Assembly (NCBI GenBank): GCA_021812105.1
Contig: JAKAOQ010000013.1
Span: forward strand, 1 to 15,128
From: Microcaldota archaeon
Lineage (GTDB): Archaea > Micrarchaeota > Micrarchaeia > Micrarchaeales > Micrarchaeaceae
Length of the DNA stretch: 15,128 nt
Direction: 5' to 3'
Shown here: positions 1 to 7,364 of the stretch, one piece after another
How the letters are laid out: each line of letters begins with the position of its first letter
Numbering within the stretch: position 1 is the first letter of the stretch
Notes under the pieces: generated by a model
Told to the model about the DNA's origin: nothing
What the model saw: the letters and a program-made list of their open reading frames with translations, nothing else
The model's database searches: none
Translations under genes and position numbers: made by a program

Positions 1-64
1 AGTGCGACACTCGGTTTCTCTGCTATTATTAGCGTATCCATCGAAAAAGACCAATAAACTGGGA

Positions 65-340
65 TTACTTTCTGCTCTTCCTCCCTTTGCGCTTCCCCGC
101 CGAAGCATTTTTCTTGCCCGCCGCCACGGTTGCGCCAATCCGCTCCGTCTCTCTAGCTTCCATGGGTCTTTCGTACCTGCCGCTGCTTATAAGCCACGCG
201 TTTACAAAACTTATCACAAGGTCTATTATGACTACGGCGTAAAACAGCGCGCTGGCACCTGAAGTTATAAATAATATTACAGCGTATACCATCAACGCTA
301 CTACGATCAGAGAGAGCACGATGCCGAATGCGTCTTTCAT
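65..340 (-). CDS. Small two-helix membrane protein with a basic tail
   Basis: The 91-residue product is not one I recognise. Residues about 5-27 and 32-52 are hydrophobic and look like two transmembrane helices joined by a very short turn. The last 25 or so residues are rich in Lys and Arg, which by the positive-inside rule should lie in the cytoplasm and could touch nucleic acid or acidic lipid. The ATG start is not preceded by a clear Shine-Dalgarno site. A TATA-like stretch on this strand near 374-387, inside the divergent transporter gene, would place transcription start about 12 nt before the ATG. The gene is divergent from the transporter pair. Its function is unknown, and I am fairly but not fully sure it is a real gene. 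Confidence 0.6.
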   Translation of the reverse strand: MKDAFGIVLSLIVVALMVYAVILFITSGASALFYAVVIIDLVISFVNAWLISSGRYERPMEARETERIGATVAAGKKNASAGKRKGRKSRK

Positions 341-358
341 GAAACAGCCCGTGAGATA

Positions 359-715
359 GTGATTAATTACATAGTTATATTTATAACTCTTGTTGCGGCG
401 TTAATCGCTTCACTCTCGCAGATACTGTTCAAAAGCACCATCACAGAAAGATTTTCAGGAGTTAAGTCTGTGATTCGGATCTTCAAGAAAAAGAAGATAC
501 TGCTGGGGCTGTTCGGGTACGTGGTCAGCCTGATAATATATCTTTTCGCTCTCAAGGCTGCGCCCCTTTCGGTGATATACCCTACGTTTGCGAGCAGCTT
601 CATATTCATAGTGCTCTTTGCTACTCTCTTCCTCAAGGAAAAGATAACCGGTGCACGGCTGGTGGGTGTATCTTTGATATTTGTGGGAATATTCATGATA
701 AGCCTTACTATATGA
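359..715 (+). CDS. Four-helix SMR/EamA-like transporter subunit 1
   Basis: This 118-residue protein has four predicted transmembrane segments and the overall plan of the small multidrug resistance / EamA superfamily (compare EmrE and ArnE/ArnF). The first helix ends in SQILFK, matching the G/S-Q-x-x-x-K pattern of ArnE/ArnF-like members. The membrane-embedded Glu of EmrE (Glu14) falls on a small residue here. It is therefore probably not a proton-coupled drug exporter; flipping a lipid-linked sugar is a better guess, but only an inference. The start is GTG, with GTGAG three bases upstream, and no later Met keeps helix 1 intact. The second copy follows after 14 bases, so the two likely form a heterodimer. 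Confidence 0.8.
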   Translation: MINYIVIFITLVAALIASLSQILFKSTITERFSGVKSVIRIFKKKKILLGLFGYVVSLIIYLFALKAAPLSVIYPTFASSFIFIVLFATLFLKEKITGARLVGVSLIFVGIFMISLTI

Positions 716-729
716 TGTAACGTGATCCG

Positions 730-1059
730 ATGCCGAACGAAAAAGTCAGGAACATATCTTTTCTTGTTGTCTCAACGTTCTTGGGGGCGCTGGGTCAGTT
801 CCTGTTCAAGTACTCGTTCACTTCGTCCGCTTTCGCGGCGTTCCTCTCTCTTGGCGTAATAGTCTACTTTGCGTCTACGATAGTGTACTTCTACGTGCTG
901 AGCAGGGTGCACCTCAGCTGGGCCTACAGCATAGGCGGTCTCTCATACATATTCGCGGTTATTCTAGCCGCTACAGTGCTCGGAGAGAGCGTGCCCACCC
1001 TGCGATGGGCGGGCGTAGCCGTGATATTCGTCGGGGTGCTGCTGATTGGCAGTACCTGA
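730..1059 (+). CDS. Four-helix SMR/EamA-like transporter subunit 2
   Basis: This 109-residue protein has four transmembrane helices and is the partner of the gene just upstream. Helix 1 contains LGALGQFLFK, again the G-Q-x-x-x-K signature of ArnE/ArnF-like proteins and again without the EmrE-type Glu. Helices 3-4 contain SWAYSIGGLSYIFAVILA and a GES/RWAGVAVIFVGVLLI ending, typical of the superfamily, where a Gly-rich helix 3 and helix 4 form the dimer contact. GTGAT four bases before the ATG is a good archaeal Shine-Dalgarno match. Tandem SMR genes usually encode paired, oppositely oriented subunits. The substrate cannot be read from the sequence. The gene ends three bases before the convergent membrane gene. 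Confidence 0.8.
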   Translation: MPNEKVRNISFLVVSTFLGALGQFLFKYSFTSSAFAAFLSLGVIVYFASTIVYFYVLSRVHLSWAYSIGGLSYIFAVILAATVLGESVPTLRWAGVAVIFVGVLLIGST

Positions 1060-1062
1060 TGC

Positions 1063-1383
1063 TCATTTGTACATGTTGGCAAGACCGGACACGTAAGGTA
1101 TGTTTGCCTCTCCCCCTCGCCCAGCAACATAGCCCAGGTATACTCCGTAGAGCCACACCAGCACCCAGATTATACCCACGAAAGGCACGAACGATACAAC
1201 AAGCATTACCGCTCCGAGCACCATCGCCTGTATGCCGTGAAACCTGACCCTTTCGGCTTCCTTCGCGTTTTTCATCTCCCCAGCAAGCAGATAGGCCACT
1301 ATTCCTGAGAATATTCCGAAAAAGTATATAGCGACATATGTAAGGACCCTATCTCCCTTCAGACTTTCTCCCTTGGTTGCCAT
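1063..1383 (-). CDS. DUF4870/Tic20-like membrane protein
   Basis: The 106-residue product matches the plan of DUF4870 (Tic20-like) small membrane proteins. A first helix with a Gly-rich FGIFSGIVAYLLAGE is followed by a charged loop and the RFHGIQAM motif (family RFHxxQ). Two further helices follow around VPFVGIIWVLVWLYGVYLGY, and the tail reads IPYVSGLA (family IPxxGxxA). The biochemical role of this family is not established. I chose the ATG at 1383 because GTGAT (1388-1392) lies four bases upstream; longer starts at 1401 or 1431 would run into the promoter region of the divergent amidohydrolase. It converges with the transporter pair. Confidence 0.75.
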   Translation of the reverse strand: MATKGESLKGDRVLTYVAIYFFGIFSGIVAYLLAGEMKNAKEAERVRFHGIQAMVLGAVMLVVSFVPFVGIIWVLVWLYGVYLGYVAGRGGEANIPYVSGLANMYK

Positions 1384-1436
1384 AAGTATCACAGAAAACA
1401 TAACATGACAACATTTAAAAGCCCGCAGCATGATTC

Positions 1437-1444
1437 TTTAAATA
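1437..1444 (+). promoter_or_regulatory. TATA-like box of the amidohydrolase gene
   Basis: TTTAAATA is a near-consensus archaeal TATA box. Its centre lies about 24 nt before the GTG at 1465, so transcription should begin at or next to that codon. This argues against the ATG at 1405, which lies upstream of the box. A second, weaker TTTAAAA lies at about 1413-1420. Confidence 0.5.
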
Positions 1445-1464
1445 ACTTCGAGATAGGTGCCTGT

Positions 1465-2694
1465 GTGGATATTCTTATAAAGCGGCCATGGGTGGTTACG
1501 CAAGATGCTTCAAGGAGGATAATCAAGAAAGATGTGTTCGTGAGCGGAAACACTATAGACGAAATCGGAGACAGCATAGGAGTGCGGGCGGAATACAGGA
1601 TAGATGCGGAGGGGATGATTCTGGCTCCAGGACTAATCAATACGCACACGCACGTTGCCATGGGCAGCATGCGAGGCATAGCCGACGACGTGCCCCTTGG
1701 TAAGTTCCTAGAGAAAACGTTCGCGATCGACGCGAAAAGGACAGAGCAAGATATACACTCGAGTTCGATAATGGGCATGCGCGAGATGGTGCGCACGGGA
1801 ACCACTTCATTTCTCGACCTGTACTACAGCGAAGACATAATAGCGAAGGCGGCAAAGAGAATGGGGCTGAGGGCCTTCCTTTCCTGGGTCGTGCTGGACA
1901 AGGACAAAACCACGCAGAAGGGCAATCCTAAAGATAACGCGGAAAACTTCATCAAGAGGTTCAGAAGCCGAAAGCCGGCCTTGATAAACGCGGGCGTCGG
2001 GCTCCAGGGCATATACGTATGCAACGATGATACTATAAGCGCAGCAGCCGATATCGCCGAACGCTACAATACAGTAATCCCGATGCACGTTTCGGAAACT
2101 AATGTCGAGGTTGACAACGTGAAAAAAGAGCACGGTCACGGTGTTGTAGAGCACCTGGACAAGCTCGGAGTTTTGAACAAGAGATTTGTAGCGGTCCATA
2201 CGGTTCACGTTTCAGAAAAGGAAGTCAAGCTTCTGGCGGAGACGGCCGCGGTGTCGCACAATCCTATCAGCAACATGAAGCTCGGTAACGGTGCAGCGCC
2301 GATACACGAAATGTCAAAGAGCAGAGTCAACGTTACTCTCGGAACCGACAGCGTAGCCAGCAACAACAATCTTGACATGTTCTCCACTATGAAGTTCGCA
2401 TCGCTGCTGCAGAAGAACAGGATGGGCGACGCATCAGAGCTGTCGGCGCAACGGGTTCTGGACTTCGCAACTATCAACGCTGCCAAAGCACTCGGCTATG
2501 GTAATCGCCTGGGCAGCGTAGAGGAGGGGAAGCTGGCCGATCTCATACTCATAGATCCGTATCCGAACGCCATTCCGCTTTCTCGCAGCAGCATTGTTTC
2601 CAACATGGTCTACGCGGTAAGCGGGCTTAACGTCGACACGACGATAGTTGACGGAGTGCCACTGATGTTAGGAAAAGAACAATCCAAAATGTAA
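1465..2694 (+). CDS. MTA/SAH deaminase-family amidohydrolase
   Basis: This 409-residue metal-dependent hydrolase belongs to the family that deaminates 5'-methylthioadenosine, S-adenosylhomocysteine or 5'-deoxyadenosine. The N-terminal DILIKRPWVV strand, the HTH metal motif (His61, His63), HVSE (His208, Glu211), AVHTVH (His245) and LGTDSVASNNNLDMF (Asp295) supply the metal ligands and catalytic acids of the TIM barrel. The C-terminal EEGKLADLILID strand is also typical. GLQGIY replaces the usual GPHAPY block, so the His that contacts substrate is Gln and the exact substrate is uncertain. The product of SAM-recycling deamination would be an inosine-type nucleoside. I chose GTG 1465 because it begins at the conserved DILIK strand, follows GGTG by five bases, and fits the TATA box; an ATG at 1405 would add 20 unmatched residues. 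Confidence 0.85.
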   Translation: MDILIKRPWVVTQDASRRIIKKDVFVSGNTIDEIGDSIGVRAEYRIDAEGMILAPGLINTHTHVAMGSMRGIADDVPLGKFLEKTFAIDAKRTEQDIHSSSIMGMREMVRTGTTSFLDLYYSEDIIAKAAKRMGLRAFLSWVVLDKDKTTQKGNPKDNAENFIKRFRSRKPALINAGVGLQGIYVCNDDTISAAADIAERYNTVIPMHVSETNVEVDNVKKEHGHGVVEHLDKLGVLNKRFVAVHTVHVSEKEVKLLAETAAVSHNPISNMKLGNGAAPIHEMSKSRVNVTLGTDSVASNNNLDMFSTMKFASLLQKNRMGDASELSAQRVLDFATINAAKALGYGNRLGSVEEGKLADLILIDPYPNAIPLSRSSIVSNMVYAVSGLNVDTTIVDGVPLMLGKEQSKM

Positions 2695-2796
2695 CATGTA
2701 CTTACATTCTTTGAAATCTCCAATCAAGGCAATTATTTTAACTTTTATTAGATAAAATCATATAATAAGATTTTATAATTTATAAAGCGATGCGCG
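2695..2796. other. AT-rich intergenic spacer
   Basis: This stretch after the amidohydrolase contains T-rich runs (TTATTTTAACTTTTATT, about 2732-2748) that could terminate the upstream transcript on + in the usual archaeal manner. It also holds the promoter of the Nudix gene. No gene is visible in it. Confidence 0.5.
2771..2778 (+). promoter_or_regulatory. TATA-like box of the Nudix gene
   Basis: TTTTATAA is centred about 22 nt before the ATG at 2797. A second candidate, CATATAATAAG, begins at 2759. Either gives a leaderless or almost leaderless mRNA. No Shine-Dalgarno sequence precedes the ATG, which agrees with this. Confidence 0.4.
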
Positions 2797-3294
2797 ATGG
2801 AGAAGCTCAAAACGAAGAGAGAAGTCTCGTGCGGTGCGATATTATACACGACTAGCGGCAACGAAATCAGCGTACTGCTTCTTGAGCAGGATAATGCGCA
2901 CTACAAGAGGACGGGCAGCGAGGCTAAAAAGGTAGTTATAGACATAGGTCCCTCAGGCCATAAGGAGAAAAGCGAGACAGATGAGGTCACCGCGATGCGC
3001 GAGATTTATGAGGAGACAGGCCTGAAGGTACTGAGTTTTGACAAGGGATTCAAGTTTGACTTAAAATACGAGTTTGACACCACGGGAGACGGAGGAAGCA
3101 ACGTGCATGTCATAAAGACAAGGAGGTACTGGTGCGCCAGGCTTCCGGAGGGCTACAAGCAGATGATACACATATCTCCTGAGCACAAAAGGTACTTCAT
3201 GGAGCCCATAGACGATGCTATAAAGATGAAAGAGCTTGAGGACTCAAAGAAAGACGCGCTGAAGAGTTTCCGCGCCTATATAATGAAGGTCTAG
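2797..3294 (+). CDS. Nudix hydrolase (Ap4A-hydrolase-like)
   Basis: The 165-residue protein carries a complete Nudix box at residues 54-76: Gly54, Glu60, then REIYEETGL at 68-76, matching G-x5-E-x7-R-E-U-x-E-E-x-G-U. Glu69, Glu72 and Glu73 would bind Mg2+ and catalyse hydrolysis of a nucleoside diphosphate linked to another group. The start, REVSCGAILY, resembles diadenosine-tetraphosphate hydrolases (NUDT2 type). However, a charged insertion at about 33-46 replaces the usual W-x-(F/L)-P-K-G-H strand, and the segment before the box reads IDIGPSGHKEKSE. The substrate is therefore open. It has its own promoter and is convergent with nop5 downstream, which suggests a single-gene transcript. Confidence 0.88.
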   Translation: MEKLKTKREVSCGAILYTTSGNEISVLLLEQDNAHYKRTGSEAKKVVIDIGPSGHKEKSETDEVTAMREIYEETGLKVLSFDKGFKFDLKYEFDTTGDGGSNVHVIKTRRYWCARLPEGYKQMIHISPEHKRYFMEPIDDAIKMKELEDSKKDALKSFRAYIMKV

Positions 3295-3328
3295 AAGTGC
3301 TGGGCATTATCCCAAAATGCAACGATAA

Positions 3329-4192
3329 TCACTTTCTCTGGAATCTCCTCCTGTGTGGTTTCCTATAGAACTGCTCCCTCTTCTTGATCTTTACCGGCTC
3401 GGACTCTATCTTCTTTATACCTTCGTCCAGGGTCTTCTTCAGGCCCTCGGCTATGAACCTCTTTGAGAAATAATCCGCTTTTGAGGCTATGCTTATCTTT
3501 GTAGCGTACAGCCTCGCTATCCTCCCCCTTATATCCTTCCTTCCGTTGCTCACTTTCTGGAGCTTGAAAAGCACGCCGTACTTGGGTGGTTTGCTCCCAA
3601 ACTTTATGTGCTTGAAGAGCGCCTTCTCTGCTCCAAGGAGCTGCACGGTGCTAGCCGGCATAAGAGCAAGCTTCTCAAGGGATCCCGCCTTGCTCAGCAA
3701 CTCGGCGGCTATCTTAGCGTCTGTCAGATATGTTATGTTTGGCATCAGCCTGTTCGCCGAACCGTTTATGTAGTTCTCCAGAGAGTTCAGCGTGTCATAT
3801 AAGTTGTTGCTCAGTTTTGCAAATTCGAGCAGGGCGTCTTTCTCCTCCTTGTCTCCCTTCCTACCGATCGTTTCCCGTATCTTCTTGGCCATCGCTGCAG
3901 GGTTTCCCTCCTTTCCAACTATCTCCTCTACCCTTTCGCTTGTCAGCTCACCCTTCGCTGCAGATATTGCAAGGTCGGAAAGCGTCTTCGGATTTGATAT
4001 GTTCAGCTCCGGGAAGTAGAGTCCAAACCATTCGCTAAGCCTCTCGTAGACGAGGTTGTATGACTTGTTTATCTGCAGGTATGCGTTTATCGCCTGCATC
4101 AGAGCGTACTCCTCGCTCTCGTAAGCGCTGCTTATCGCTCCCTTCGCCCCTTCTATCATCTTCTTTCTAAGTTCTTCTAAAGATTCGCTCAT
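3329..4192 (-). CDS. nop5: Nop5 (archaeal Nop56/58), lacking the N-terminal domain
   Basis: Nop5 is the scaffold of archaeal box C/D sRNPs, joining L7Ae-bound guide RNA to the 2'-O-methyltransferase fibrillarin. The 287-residue product has the coiled coil beginning at NLVYERLSEWFGLYFPEL (residues 46-63). The NOP RNA-binding domain includes LMPASTVQLLGAEKALF (177-193) and the PPKYGVLF block, followed by RGRIARLYATKISIASKADYFS. The tail is rich in Lys and Arg, as usual. In most homologues a domain of about 100 residues that binds fibrillarin precedes the coiled coil; here only some 45 residues do. The start is the ATG at 4192, with GGAGGTG five bases upstream (4198-4204); a TTG at 4213 is unlikely. 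The gene follows pheT with a 17-nt gap, and no fibrillarin gene lies beside it. Confidence 0.93.
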   Translation of the reverse strand: MSESLEELRKKMIEGAKGAISSAYESEEYALMQAINAYLQINKSYNLVYERLSEWFGLYFPELNISNPKTLSDLAISAAKGELTSERVEEIVGKEGNPAAMAKKIRETIGRKGDKEEKDALLEFAKLSNNLYDTLNSLENYINGSANRLMPNITYLTDAKIAAELLSKAGSLEKLALMPASTVQLLGAEKALFKHIKFGSKPPKYGVLFKLQKVSNGRKDIRGRIARLYATKISIASKADYFSKRFIAEGLKKTLDEGIKKIESEPVKIKKREQFYRKPHRRRFQRK

Positions 4193-4197
4193 ATAAG

Positions 4198-4204
4198 CAC
4201 CTCC
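4198..4204 (-). promoter_or_regulatory. Strong Shine-Dalgarno site of nop5
   Basis: GGAGGTG on the minus strand is complementary to the pyrimidine-rich 3' end of archaeal 16S rRNA. It is separated by five bases from the ATG at 4192. It decides the start of nop5 and shows internal translation initiation within the pheS-pheT-nop5 transcript. Confidence 0.7.
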
Positions 4205-4209
4205 AATCC

Positions 4210-5856
4210 TCAATCGCTAAAATATGATACCTCTCCCACGAGGTTTATCTCGCACGCAACCACGGGCTCCATAAGCTTGAAGTTCTCAAGGACCGCCGGG
4301 TTTATCTCTCCAAACACACCCCTCTTCTTTCCATCTATGAGTATCTTCGCGCATCTGCCGGGTATGAACGCCGGATCATCGTCGTCCCCGATCTCGTACT
4401 TAAGGCCCAGGTAAGCCATTATCGACGCTACTGCACTTTTCACTTCGGCAAAGTTGACTTTCGAATCCTGGCTCACAAATGCAAGGTTGACCCTCTCATG
4501 CACTTTTCCATCTCTGACATCGAAGACGCTCCCGACCTCGAACATTCTCTGCGGCATTTTCTCGTGCACAGACCTACCGAGGTCCTGGAGCAGTCCTGGA
4601 AGCTCTGTACTCCTGAGCATAGTTATGCTCTCCGTCTTCGAGTACGCTATCGTTACTATGTCGTCGCTCTTTACGCGCATCGTGTTAGAGAATTCCGTCT
4701 CATCGTTGGTCAAATAGTTGTTTATCGCCTCCGTGAAGCCAAGGCCTATCATGTACCTTGCAACCTCATCGCCGTATTCGTACAGGTCTCCAGGAAGACC
4801 TACAGACACACCCCGTACCGGTACTGGCACTACCCTATCATAGCCGAAGCTTATGGCTATATCCTCTACCACGTCCTGGTAGTTCAGAACGTCAAGCCTG
4901 TATGGGGGCACCTTCACAAGTATATAATTGCCATACTTAGACGCCGGGTAACCCATCTTGTTGGCGTATCCAACGAGCATGCTCTCGGTCAGCTTCGCGC
5001 CTATCGTAGCGTCTATCTTATTCAGGCTGGTCTTTATCTCCCTGTAGCCCATGGTCGGCGTGGTCTCGCTTTTTTTCCCATAGCTTATCATTATCGGGAA
5101 TATCTCCCCACCCTGGTCCATAAGCGAAGCTGCCAGAAGGTTGGCCGTGTCGTTGACTGTTTTTTTCGAAGTGCCAGTCACATCAACGAGTATGTTTGAC
5201 GTCTTCTCGTTTATCGCCGTCGCTTTTGAATTTATGATGGGTATCATCGAGAGTATCTTCTCTGAATCTTTCAGGAATGGGTACACCCTTTTGCCCTTCC
5301 CTTCAATAGTGTTGGAGTACCTTATCCCCTTCGCGTGCTTTTCAATTATTTCGTCGAAGTCCATCTCTACCTCTGCGCCTATAGGCAGAAACTTGCCCTC
5401 GCTAGATGCATCATAAACCAGATTACCGTTGATTACGTTGTAGTTGTGCAGCCCTATCGCCATCTTCTTCCTGTTCCTCCCGTACGTATCTGCGAGTTTG
5501 TCGGTGAAGTTTATCATATACTTAAGCTTTCTCTCGTTGAGCTTGACGCCCTTGGCAACGAACGCGGCGATGTAAGGTCTTATTTTACCCACCCCGCTGC
5601 CTACTTCAATCTCTATCTGCGCTCCATTCTTAACCGAGTAGTAATCTTCAACCAGCGCTTTTTTCCCGGAGAAGTTGTCGATTGCCCTCTTCAATCCGTA
5701 GAAATCCAGGAGATCTGGCCTGTTTGGCGTAACATCTATGAGTATATCATCTCCCTTGACCTCCTCGACTTCCAACCCTATCCTGTTTATAACCTCCTTC
5801 AGTTCCTCTCTGTCCTTGAAACCGAAGTCGTTTATGTTAAACGTGACTATGGCCAT
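4210..5856 (-). CDS. pheT: Phenylalanyl-tRNA synthetase beta subunit
   Basis: PheT pairs with PheS in the (alpha-beta)2 enzyme that charges tRNA-Phe; the beta subunit binds tRNA and edits mischarged Tyr-tRNA. The 548-residue length is typical of archaeal PheT, which lacks the bacterial N-terminal tRNA-binding (EMAP-like) and C-terminal anticodon-binding extensions. Recognisable blocks are DVTPNRPDLL (41-50), the B3/4 editing domain (about 90-260, with YGRNRKKMAIGLHNYN) and the B5 domain (PPYRLDVLNYQDVVEDI, 317-333). The catalytic-like core follows with LRSTELPGLL (414-423) and GRCAKILIDGKKRGVFGEI (500-518). The ATG lies four bases after the pheS stop, with GTGAT overlapping that stop as the Shine-Dalgarno site. 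Translation of the two subunits is therefore probably coupled. Confidence 0.96.
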   Translation of the reverse strand: MAIVTFNINDFGFKDREELKEVINRIGLEVEEVKGDDILIDVTPNRPDLLDFYGLKRAIDNFSGKKALVEDYYSVKNGAQIEIEVGSGVGKIRPYIAAFVAKGVKLNERKLKYMINFTDKLADTYGRNRKKMAIGLHNYNVINGNLVYDASSEGKFLPIGAEVEMDFDEIIEKHAKGIRYSNTIEGKGKRVYPFLKDSEKILSMIPIINSKATAINEKTSNILVDVTGTSKKTVNDTANLLAASLMDQGGEIFPIMISYGKKSETTPTMGYREIKTSLNKIDATIGAKLTESMLVGYANKMGYPASKYGNYILVKVPPYRLDVLNYQDVVEDIAISFGYDRVVPVPVRGVSVGLPGDLYEYGDEVARYMIGLGFTEAINNYLTNDETEFSNTMRVKSDDIVTIAYSKTESITMLRSTELPGLLQDLGRSVHEKMPQRMFEVGSVFDVRDGKVHERVNLAFVSQDSKVNFAEVKSAVASIMAYLGLKYEIGDDDDPAFIPGRCAKILIDGKKRGVFGEINPAVLENFKLMEPVVACEINLVGEVSYFSD

Positions 5857-5860
5857 CGTA

Positions 5861-7342
5861 TCACAGTTCCAGCCTCTTTCTCGTTCTGAGCCACCCTATC
5901 TCGTTCTTGTACAGCGTTGTTAGCGCATCTATCTTGAGCGACCTGAAGAGCAGCCTGTCTAGTCCGGCTCCCCACGCGAGGACTGTCTTTTTAGTGCCGA
6001 GCGCCTTGGTTATCTCCTTCCTTATTATACCGGCCCCAACAAGTTCTATCCAGTCCTTCCTCTCCTTGTCGTAGTATAGTGCCTCCAGTCCGGGTTCCAC
6101 GAACGGGAAGTAAGAAGGTTTAAACATAAACTCATTCGCGTTGTTTACATCAAAACCCAGGTTCTGGTAGAAGCTTTTGAGCGTGTATATAAGGTGCGCC
6201 AGATTCAGATTGTCCCCTATTATTATACCGTCTGTCTGGATAAGCTCGGCGAGATGCTTGTAGTCTATGCTCTCATTTCTGAACACCTTCCCTACCGAGA
6301 ACAGCTTGAGCGGGTACTCGCTTTTTACATCGTTGGCGAACCTGTACATGTAGTGCGCCGATACGCTTGTAGAATGGGTCCTTAGCAGGGCCTGCTCAGC
6401 GAGCTTCTCCCTCCACACCTTCTCCCAGCTGCTCTTATGCATTCTCTTGACCCTCTCGAGCAGAGCGGCGTCCTCTATTCCTATCTCCTTCGGATTTGAC
6501 AGAAAGAACGTATCCTGCATCTCCCTGGTCGGATGGTCCTGCGGTGAGAACAGCACGTCGAAGTTCCAGAACGCCGATTCTATTATGGGTCCAGAAACCT
6601 CCACGAAACCCATGTCGAGCCATACGCGCCTTACATAGTTCACGAACTCCCTTACCGGATGCAAACGTGCAGAGTAAGTTTCTTCAGACGGCGCGCTTAT
6701 GTCATACCTTTTGAGTGCGCTTTTCTTCCAAGCTCCCGAAGTAATTATGTCCTTCGTGAGCTGTCCTATCCCCTCAACCTTCTCGGCCTCTAGCATCTTC
6801 CTGCCCTCGTCAGTTATAGAGATACCACCCACTGTGCTCCTCTTCGTTATAATTATAAGCTTCCTCTTCTTGAGCGCTTCCATCTCACTCTTGTACTTCG
6901 TTCTGATTGCGGCCGCGTCACCACCCTTGCCCAGTTCCTTGAGAGCCTTCCTAGCCGTGTACTCGAAATCTTTCGCAGCAGCTTTGCTCCCTTCCGTGCT
7001 CAGCCTCACCATGTTTCCCTCTATAGTTATCCATCCATTTTTCTTTGCCCACATAAGACCTATTTCGTCTTTAATATTGGCAACACTCTCCTGCCCGCTT
7101 TTACTCAGGGACCTTACGAGATTCTCCTCGGGAAACCCGTCAAGATACTCCTTGCCTTCACCGGTAAGCTCCACGACTAGCGTTTCTTCCTTAGACGCAT
7201 TTATAGCGTTTCTATCACGCAGCGTAGCTATGGCCCACATGACTTGGTCAGTGCTCAAGCCGGTTCCATCGAGTATCTCCTCCACGTTGCACTCTCTTCT
7301 GTCTTTTATGAAATTCAGGAGTTTGAGTTGATATTCGTGCAA
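5861..7342 (-). CDS. pheS: Phenylalanyl-tRNA synthetase alpha subunit
   Basis: The catalytic subunit of PheRS, 493 residues, typical for archaea. The N-terminal half (1-200) holds winged-helix-like DNA/RNA-binding modules, beginning EYQLKLLNFIKDRRE as in other archaeal PheS. The class II core starts with HPVREFVNYVRRVWLDMGF and GPIIES (251-256, motif 1). It continues with QDHPTREMQDTFFL (268-281), FRNESID (354-360, motif 2), the Phe-pocket KPSYFPFVEPG (408-418) and WGAGLDRLL (457-465, motif 3). The start is a TTG with GGTGG four bases upstream (7347-7351); the next Met is far inside the first domain. It begins the pheS-pheT-nop5 operon and lies 22 bases after a secreted-protein gene on the same strand. 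Confidence 0.95.
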   Translation of the reverse strand: MHEYQLKLLNFIKDRRECNVEEILDGTGLSTDQVMWAIATLRDRNAINASKEETLVVELTGEGKEYLDGFPEENLVRSLSKSGQESVANIKDEIGLMWAKKNGWITIEGNMVRLSTEGSKAAAKDFEYTARKALKELGKGGDAAAIRTKYKSEMEALKKRKLIIITKRSTVGGISITDEGRKMLEAEKVEGIGQLTKDIITSGAWKKSALKRYDISAPSEETYSARLHPVREFVNYVRRVWLDMGFVEVSGPIIESAFWNFDVLFSPQDHPTREMQDTFFLSNPKEIGIEDAALLERVKRMHKSSWEKVWREKLAEQALLRTHSTSVSAHYMYRFANDVKSEYPLKLFSVGKVFRNESIDYKHLAELIQTDGIIIGDNLNLAHLIYTLKSFYQNLGFDVNNANEFMFKPSYFPFVEPGLEALYYDKERKDWIELVGAGIIRKEITKALGTKKTVLAWGAGLDRLLFRSLKIDALTTLYKNEIGWLRTRKRLEL

Positions 7343-7364
7343 TTTGCCACCAGCGTTGCGCCGT

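Noticed and set aside
374..387. Inverted repeat GTTATA-TT-TATAAC as an operator
   Set aside because: It lies within the transporter reading frame, its AT-rich arms arise easily by chance, and it is better explained as a TATA-like element for the divergent gene.
1405..1464. ATG at 1405 as the amidohydrolase start
   Set aside because: It lies upstream of the TTTAAATA box, and the added 20 residues precede the conserved first strand; GTG 1465 fits better.
4498..5199. 233-codon plus-strand open frame opposite pheT
   Set aside because: It lies wholly antisense to a conserved PheT coding region, and its product has no domain-like pattern; it follows from the codon use of the real gene.
6699..7331. 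210-codon plus-strand frame opposite pheS, rich in Ser and Leu
   Set aside because: Ser/Leu richness is the antisense image of Lys/Glu codons in PheS; not a membrane protein by any other evidence.
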